Shown here one piece after another: positions 59,032 to 64,000 of a stretch of DNA of 64,000 nt. This stretch comes from Acinetobacter colistiniresistens (GTDB lineage Bacteria > Pseudomonadota > Gammaproteobacteria > Pseudomonadales > Moraxellaceae), in assembly GCF_024582815.1 (NCBI RefSeq), contig NZ_CP102099.1, positions 1,612,001 through 1,676,000 of the forward strand, written 5' to 3'. Position numbers and translations under genes: made by a program. Below the pieces are notes generated by a model, which saw only the letters and a list, made by a program, of their open reading frames with translations, was not told the DNA's origin and ran no database searches. Position 1 is the first letter of the stretch, and each line of letters starts with the position of its first letter.

Positions 59032-59652
59032 GAAATGGTGAAAGAAGAGCTGATTGATCCTGCTAAAATGGTAAAAGTAGCTAATAAACAGCAATCTGTA
59101 AAAGATGTTTATAATGATAAAGTTGACGATGTAAAAAGATTTCACTCAAAAATTACCAATAAATATCATCCATGTACCTACATCAACTATGGACATGACC
59201 CCAAACATTCAAGTTTTGGAACACTCACTTGGACTTTAGACCAAGCATTGCGAGGTTTAACAGCTGAGCAAATGAAGAGGTTACCTCGTGTAAGTGCGAA
59301 GGAAATAGAAGCTTATAATCAGGGTGTTGCAAAAGATGCGATGAAAATGGGGCAAAGTGCAATGTACTATATGAAAGCCAATACAAAGGAAAATAACGGG
59401 TTAAGATATATCAGATTAACGAGTGGTAAATTCGGTACTTTTAAAATTTCTTCTCAAAACTCAGACGGTGATGGGACAGTACCTTATCAGTCAGGTTGTG
59501 CACCATTAGGCCAAAGTGGGGTAAAACAAGTATTTAAAATGAAAGGGTTTAACCACCAAGGTAGTTATAACAATACCCATGTCAAACGTTCTGTACTTTA
59601 CTCGATCGTAAAAATTATTAAAGAAAATAATATTCAGCCCAAATATAGGTAG
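59032..59652 (+). pseudogene. Lipase/esterase, C-terminal fragment
   Basis: The frame from about 59032 (EMVKEELIDPAKMVKVANKQ) to 59652 holds the end of an alpha/beta hydrolase: YINYGHDPKHSSFGTLTWTL, the triad Asp in DGDGTVPYQSG and the His in GFNHQGSYNNTH. The Ser elbow is missing. The sequence preceding 59032 in this frame is merely antisense of the MBL tail. It resembles the C-terminal part of large lipases such as type VI secretion phospholipase effectors; that comparison is from memory. Confidence 0.65.
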
Positions 59653-59776
59653 ATTAAAGGGAATAGATATCCTTTTTTTCTTAGATTCTGTTGTGTAAGT
59701 TCCTTTGGCAGGAGCTATTATTTTTAAATGGAATATACTTCTGCCATTTTAGGCAGAAGTACTGATTCTATACCAT

Positions 59777-59984
59777 TTATTTTTCACAAAAATTTGCCCA
59801 ATCAGCCATTAGGCCTTTACGTTTTTCTAGATATGCTCCACGTAGGTAAGCAGCTTCTACCTCATCAGGTAGTTTATGAGCTAATACATGTTCGCAGACT
59901 TCTCGAGGGTAGTTAGTTTTATCCGCTGACCAGTCACGGAAAGTAGTATGGAAACCATGTGTTGTATCACTCGGTTTCGTTTAG
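59777..59984 (-). pseudogene. Tyrosine integrase, C-terminal remnant
   Basis: The minus-strand frame reads TKPSDTTHGFHTTFRDW, then PREVCEHVLAHKLPDEVEAAYLRG and YLEKRKGLMADWANFCEK before the stop at 59777. HGFHTTFRDW (HxxR-like with the Arg), the His of LAHKL and the Tyr of AAYLRG are the ends of a P4/CP4-57-type integrase different from the one at 48301. An in-frame stop bounds it upstream. Relic of a second element at this tRNA. Confidence 0.8.
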
Positions 59985-60195
59985 GATAAATCAGGAAAGG
60001 GGGAAATGTCAGGCTGGAGTTAGAAAACGGAAATTATGCAATAGGAAATCGAACTCAATATATCTAATTTTGATTCTTACTGAAATAACATAACTAGAAA
60101 CAAAGAAATTCATATGTAGTAAAAATAGTAGTAAAAAATTAAATATAAAATAATTTGTTGTTTAGTATCAATTCGATAGGCTTTTGATGTGACTG

Positions 60196-60213
60196 TCACC
60201 GCTTCCGCCAAAT
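60196..60213 (+). repeat. attR, 18-bp core
   Basis: Exact copy of 48118-48135, marking the right end of the island. Confidence 0.9.
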
Positions 60214-60217
60214 ATCT

Positions 60218-60252
60218 AAATAAGCCCTTGTTTTTGCAAGGGCTTATTTTTT
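60218..60252 (+). terminator. Terminator just after attR (ancestral tRNA-Ser terminator)
   Basis: AAATAAGCCCTTG / CAAGGGCTTATTT with a T-rich loop and T tail. Before island insertion it would have stood about 20 bases after tRNA-Ser. Confidence 0.85.
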
Positions 60253-60460
60253 ATATATTTATCCTTCAATCTACCCACATAAAAAGTTGGATTGAATTAA
60301 GTTAGCTTGGCTTGTTCATGTATTGATATGGCTATATAAAACAAATCTATTTGAAAGAGCTATAATATATTCATCAACAATCATTGTTATGCCATAAAGT
60401 TGCATCGGGATTATTTAGCGGTAGGGGGTAGTTTTTTTATCTATTTAAAATTTTTATGCG

Positions 60461-60793
60461 TTGCTGATTTATGTAGAAAATAGATATATAAAACAGTTAA
60501 TTCTTGAGCATCGGGATCGTAATTTTGAAGTGCAAGAACACCATGCAAATTTTTTGAATGTCCTGTGTTTTTTAATCAAGAATAACAAGAAACAGTCTAG
60601 GTATTTTCAAACCTGCATAGTAGCTTTAATATCCATACAGCTTGAAAAAGCTCCATTTTCTAGACACATAGCTACAAAAGACATGCATATAACCGTTAGA
60701 ACCTTAATAAGAAGGTTAGGTGCAGAAGGAAGTAACTCTGGTTCAATTTTACAGGACGTGAGAGTCGCTCTTGCAAAATGTTTAGAGCGCTAG
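60461..60793 (+). CDS. Hypothetical basic protein
   Basis: 110 residues from a TTG; no in-frame ATG is available before residue 75, and no ribosome site is visible. Basic, Cys-containing (CFLIKNNKKQSRYFQTC), helical; the end (ILQDVRVALAKCLER) looks like a genuine helix. I do not recognise it. It may be a 5'-truncated gene or a chance frame. Confidence 0.35.
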   Translation: MLIYVENRYIKQLILEHRDRNFEVQEHHANFLNVLCFLIKNNKKQSRYFQTCIVALISIQLEKAPFSRHIATKDMHITVRTLIRRLGAEGSNSGSILQDVRVALAKCLER

Positions 60794-60986
60794 ACGTAAA
60801 GAGTGACCTATATTTCTAGGTTTTTTTGATTGCTTTGGAAGTGCACTTTTATTATCTGGTTTCAGTCAATTGTTGCAATAACACCAAACAAATATGGAGA
60901 ATATTACAAGGATAGCTCGTCACTCAGTATATGAATCGTGATATGCAATAAGACTAGTCAATGATCTAAGATATTGATATAAAGCA

Positions 60987-61019
60987 TAAAAAGCCCTTAT
61001 GTAAATAAGGGCTTTTTTA
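60987..61019. terminator. Terminator at the 3' end of argO
   Basis: AAAAAGCCCTTAT / ATAAGGGCTTTTTT hairpin with a GTAA-type loop, 13 bases past the argO stop; symmetric. Confidence 0.88.
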
Positions 61020-61031
61020 TTTCTCTGTATT

Positions 61032-61628
61032 TTAGATTAACAACTTAGTTGCAATTGCCCACATCATAAGTCCAACAACAACATCTAAAACTCTCCACGA
61101 GCTGGCCTTTTTAAACAAAGGCAACAAAACTCTTGCACCATAGCCGAGTGCAAAAAAGAAAATCCATGAGGCGAGGATTGTACCTGCCGCAAATAAATAG
61201 AGCTGATCCACAAACTGTACCGAAATCGAGCCGACCAGAATCACAGTATCTAAATAGACATGTGGATTGAGCCAAGTAAAGGCAAGACACATCCCGATAA
61301 TTTTAAGCAGTGAATCTTTTTCAATATCACTTGGGTTGAGTGCCGAACTATTTTTTATGGCTGAATAAAAATTTCTAAGTCCATACAAAAATAAAAAAGC
61401 AGCGCCGAAATATTTGGCAATTGTGACAATCAAAGGAAAGTCGATCACGATTTTAGAAAAACCCGTGACCCCGAGATAAATCAAAATAGAATCCGAAAGT
61501 GCGCAGATTAAGCAGACCCAGAAAACATGTTGCTGCTTCAAGCCCTGTTTCAGGACAAAAGCATTTTGTGCCCCGATCGCTAAAATTAAAGAAAAGCCGA
61601 TGCCAAGCCCATAGAAAAATGCAGTCAT
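61032..61628 (-). CDS. argO: LysE/ArgO-family basic amino acid exporter
   Basis: 198 residues, six membrane helices. IGAQNAFVLKQGLKQQHVFWVCLICALSDSILI (read in pieces) is the family signature, and FTWLNPHVYLDTVILVGSI the second conserved block. Exports arginine or lysine across the inner membrane. In most gammaproteobacteria argO is controlled by a divergent ArgP; here a decayed argP start lies in the usual place and the intact argP is 2 kb away, past an MFS gene. Confidence 0.92.
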   Translation of the reverse strand: MTAFFYGLGIGFSLILAIGAQNAFVLKQGLKQQHVFWVCLICALSDSILIYLGVTGFSKIVIDFPLIVTIAKYFGAAFLFLYGLRNFYSAIKNSSALNPSDIEKDSLLKIIGMCLAFTWLNPHVYLDTVILVGSISVQFVDQLYLFAAGTILASWIFFFALGYGARVLLPLFKKASSWRVLDVVVGLMMWAIATKLLI

Positions 61629-61771
61629 ATTTTAGCTCCTCAATCATGTCGGTAGTCTGTACTGGCTTTGGATTGAAAAGAATCACAGTGTCATTTACAG
61701 ATGAATTTAGGCAAAAGCAGTCCGTCTAACGCTTGGATCAAGTGTTAGAGGCTTTTCCTGTTGAAATTTAC

Positions 61772-61912
61772 TCTTGGCTATTATCTTTTTTATTTTTAAA
61801 AGTCAGTAAAATTAAGATTGTTTGAGTTTGGCTAAATTTTTTAAGGTTTATATCCTGAATAAGAAAACAATGTGAGTTATTCTTTTGTGGTCGCTGAAGA
61901 GGAGGTGTTTTG
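61772..61912 (+). pseudogene. Decayed argP 5' end and leader
   Basis: The segment aligns with 63515-63640 (leader plus first codons of argP): TTATCTTTTTTATTTTT, AGTAAAATTAA, AAGGTTTATAT and ACAATGTGAG are shared in order, and TGTGGTCGCTGAAGA matches TGCGGTCGCAGAAAA. The start codon is now ATC (61852-61854) and the frame is shifted. Relic of argP in its original divergent place beside argO. The rest of the 554-bp spacer to the MFS gene shows nothing. Confidence 0.75.
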
Positions 61913-62182
61913 ACGTTGTAACAAAGCCTATGTCGTGTGCAATAGATTGTGCTTACAGGTTTACTTATCTGAAATTTATATTGCTGAATAAGCAGCGTAT
62001 AGGAACAGCTTTGTGTAACAAAACGACTTAAAATAGTGTTGTCCGAATTTCCCCCCTTATTTTTCCATTGTTCCCCCTTATTTTTGGAATCATTTTAAAT
62101 AAAAATTAAAAACAGTCGACACAGGAAGTGTTCGAGGCAATAACCAAGCAAACATTTAAAAAAATAAGTCAGTGAGTCAGGC

Positions 62183-63346
62183 ATGGACCTTAGTCATAAT
62201 ATTCTGAGTGTAAACAATCTAATGCTCATCAAAACACGAAAAGTAATTGCGCTCGGTTTTGCGACACAAGGTCTTGGCTACGCTACCGTGATGACCGCAC
62301 TGCCTACGATAAAAGGCCGATTCAAGCTTTCGGATGATCAGTTATCGTTGATTATTCTGGGAGTATGCATTGCAGCGGCACTCGGTTCAATTTTAGCTGA
62401 TCGGATAGCAGTCAAACTTGGATCACGAGCTGCTGTTGTGACGGGTTTTATTTTTGAAGCCATCGGAATCGCAATTGCTGCATTGAGTCCCAATGTGATC
62501 CTGATGATTGCTAGCTTTTTACTTTATGGGCTTGGACTCGGCTGCTTAGATGCAGCACTAAATATGCAAGCTGTTATGATGGAACAGCGGCTTGGTAAAA
62601 GTGTATTTGGTGGATTCTTTGCTTGCTATACAGCGGCTGCATTCTTAGGTGCATTAATGATGTCAGCCACTGTTTCAACTTCATTGGGAGCAACGACAGC
62701 ATTATGCATTGCGGTATTGATTGCATTGCTCACCTCGCAACTCTCTAGACGCTGGTTATTTCAGCAGAAACAAGGTTCAGAATTACATCCGCAAGAGAAA
62801 CCGGCAATTCCATATCAGCAACTTCTCATTTTTGGGGTGATTATTCTGATTGTATTTACGGTCGATTCCGCAATCAGTACATGGAGTTCAATTTATCTCA
62901 AAGATGTTTTAGCCAGCTCTGCAACGATTGCTCCTTTAGGTTATGCAGCGTATCAAATAGGGATTTTACTCACACGCTTAAGCCTCGATTATCTGCTGCA
63001 ATTTAAAACAGCGACCTGGGTTGCTTTGGTCACACTCCTGATCGGCGCATTGGGTTGTGTATTAGCTGGTATAAGCCATTCATTAATGACCGTTATTTTA
63101 GGTTTTGCACTGGCCGGTGTTGCTGTAGGCGCATTGATTCCACTGACCTATTCTGCTGTTGGCCGTTTAGATGAAAACCGACGAGATGAAATTATTGCGC
63201 GTGTGAATATTTTTAATTATGGCGGCGCGGTCGCAGGTGCGGTCATTGTTGGGTTGCTAGCCACACCTTTTGGTTATGCGCCGTCGTTTATAGGTTTGGC
63301 ATTTGCCTTACTCAGTATTATTTATTTGAGAAAGCGATTGGGCTGA
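62183..63346 (+). CDS. MFS transporter
   Basis: 387 residues, twelve membrane helices. N-terminal GLGYATVMTALPTIKGRF, the loop after helix 2 LADRIAVKLGSRAAV (equivalent to the family's GxLaDrxGrr motif), and a second-half GYAAYQIGILLTRLSLDYLL. Similar to YbjJ/fucose-permease-like carriers. Substrate unknown. It is placed between two partial argO/argP control regions and so appears inserted or brought in with a duplication. An internal ATG at 62222 is an alternative start. Confidence 0.88.
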   Translation: MDLSHNILSVNNLMLIKTRKVIALGFATQGLGYATVMTALPTIKGRFKLSDDQLSLIILGVCIAAALGSILADRIAVKLGSRAAVVTGFIFEAIGIAIAALSPNVILMIASFLLYGLGLGCLDAALNMQAVMMEQRLGKSVFGGFFACYTAAAFLGALMMSATVSTSLGATTALCIAVLIALLTSQLSRRWLFQQKQGSELHPQEKPAIPYQQLLIFGVIILIVFTVDSAISTWSSIYLKDVLASSATIAPLGYAAYQIGILLTRLSLDYLLQFKTATWVALVTLLIGALGCVLAGISHSLMTVILGFALAGVAVGALIPLTYSAVGRLDENRRDEIIARVNIFNYGGAVAGAVIVGLLATPFGYAPSFIGLAFALLSIIYLRKRLG

Positions 63347-63380
63347 TCTACATCAATCAGGACTAAGTCCTTTGTGCTGG

Positions 63381-63458
63381 TCAGGATTCGGGGGAACCGG
63401 CAACGATCTTGGAAAAATGAGTGACGCCAAGGTAGACCAGAATTCGAGCTGAAAGTAG
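63381..63458 (-). pseudogene. Decayed argO fragment
   Basis: The minus strand reads LLSARILVYLGVTHFSKIV and then stops; intact ArgO has ALSDSILIYLGVTGFSKIV at residues about 42-60. About 26 codons of similarity in the orientation and place expected for argO divergent from the intact argP at 63589. Confidence 0.75.
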
Positions 63459-63588
63459 CTAGAACCCTTGTCGAAGGAATGGGAAATTTTTCAGATAGAA
63501 AATTTAACTGTTAAGGTTATCTTTTTTATTTTTGAAATTTAGTAAAATTAAAGATGCTGGGGATTTCCTAAATTTTTCTAAGGTTTAT

Positions 63589-64000
63589 ATGCTGGATAAT
63601 AAACAATGTGAGGCCTTTTTTGCGGTCGCAGAAAATGGAAGCTTCGAACAGGCTGGTGTGAAACTCTATATTACTGCTTCAGCCGTAACCTTGCGGGTGC
63701 AGGCGCTTGAAAAGGAATTGGGGCAATTATTGCTGATTCGTGGTCGTCCCTGTGTACTCACGCAAGCGGGGCAGCAATTGTTTGAACATTTGCAGCATAT
63801 AAGACGTTTGGAACAAAATTTATTACACGGTTTGACGGGGAGTGCCGAGTCGAATTTTTTTAAGACGGTGATTGGTTCAAATGAAGATTCTTTAGCAACA
63901 TGGTTACTTCCAGCACTAAAAGAAGTTTTATTGAAAGAAAAAATTGTAATTGAGCTTAGAACCGATGATCAGTCTCATACTTATTCATTATTGGAGAGGG
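63589..64000 (+). CDS. argP: LysR-family regulator ArgP (5' part)
   Basis: 137 residues visible before the window ends. The N-terminal winged HTH (MLDNKQCEAFFAVAENGSFE, GVKLYITASAVTLRVQALEKELGQLLLIRGRP) is typical, and the ligand domain starts with TVIGSNEDSLATWLLPAL, close to ArgP/LysG. It activates argO in response to arginine and lysine. AAGG lies 6-7 bases before the ATG. Confidence 0.9.
   Translation, partial: MLDNKQCEAFFAVAENGSFEQAGVKLYITASAVTLRVQALEKELGQLLLIRGRPCVLTQAGQQLFEHLQHIRRLEQNLLHGLTGSAESNFFKTVIGSNEDSLATWLLPALKEVLLKEKIVIELRTDDQSHTYSLLER

Larger units (their letters stand above)
48136..60195. mobile_element. 12-kb genomic island in tRNA-Ser
   Basis: Bounded by the 18-bp direct repeat, with a tyrosine integrase next to attL. 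Cargo: a YagK/YfjJ-like replication protein, an NYN-LOTUS protein, a damaged MBL/E2-E1/JAB/membrane-protein module, two IS3 copies, an IS256 end, a lipase tail and a second integrase tail next to attR. The mosaic of truncated ends shows several rearrangements inside the island. The core genes on either side are intact. Confidence 0.88.
59985..60460. other. Island right edge and chromosomal flank
   Basis: About 475 bp with no gene. It contains attR (60196-60213), then the terminator at 60218-60252 that originally followed tRNA-Ser, then AT-rich DNA. Confidence 0.6.

Noticed and set aside
58849..59034. Lipase N-terminus MSYDAKLVPNSVLLRREM
   Set aside because: This stretch is antisense of the MBL tail (DAEVQNWERVWRRN); the real lipase homology starts after about 59032.
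48301..60195. Prophage
   Set aside because: No capsid, terminase, portal, tail or lysis genes; an integrase plus a YagK/YfjJ-like protein fits a satellite or genomic island better.

Overview
The window reads as a chromosomal segment of an Acinetobacter species. Evidence is the low G+C, AT-rich spacers, a Bap/BLP-type adhesin with its N-terminal prefix, the divergent argO/argP pair, and the run of core genes (greA-carB-carA, yhbY/rlmE/ftsH/folP, mgtE, htpX, ttcA, greB). The species cannot be fixed from sequence alone.

Layout. 1-11 kb: tail of a CPA1 Na+/H+ antiporter; a giant Ig-repeat surface adhesin that is broken (prefix out of frame with the repeats, a 4-bp deletion inside a 513-bp tandem array, 3' end lost); an IS256-family element without target duplication; and a CapA-like phosphoesterase gene whose 5' end is lost at the IS. 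11-16 kb: a metzincin lipoprotein, an alkyltransferase-like protein, a barstar-family protein beside a frameshifted small ORF, UspA, a CatB-like acetyltransferase, and a divergent RidA/TetR pair with two palindromic operators. 16-48 kb: conserved core, almost all frames intact: greA, carAB with a leader that looks like an attenuator, an 11-mer-repeat helical protein, DOMON-like, yhbY, rlmE, ftsH, folP, a VWA lipoprotein, DMT and PnuC transporters, GDPD, an EptA-like transferase, an orphan RND pump, mgtE, htpX, two lytic transglycosylases, ttcA and greB.

48.1-60.2 kb: a 12-kb genomic island in the 3' end of tRNA-Ser(UGA), bounded by an 18-bp direct repeat. It holds a tyrosine integrase, a YagK/YfjJ-like replication protein, an NYN-LOTUS protein, two copies of one IS3-family element, a truncated lipase, the tail of a second integrase, and the most interesting locus of the window. 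That locus is a damaged ubiquitin-conjugation-like module: a metallo-beta-lactamase-fold protein, a Cap2-type E2-E1 fusion and a JAB/JAMM protease, joined by two related membrane proteins of a family I cannot name. No CD-NTase is present, so it is not an ordinary type II CBASS. The MBL gene is split into a head and a tail on opposite strands, which implies an IS-associated inversion plus deletion. The E2-E1 gene and both membrane-protein genes carry single-base homopolymer contractions.

60-64 kb: an intact argO, an MFS transporter, and the start of argP. The MFS gene is flanked by a decayed argP start on one side and a decayed argO fragment on the other, so the divergent argO/argP control region is present twice.

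Caution: nearly every frameshift in the window is a one-base loss in a homopolymer, including four in a second, otherwise apparently identical IS3 copy. Real decay and sequencing error both have to be considered before calling the module dead.
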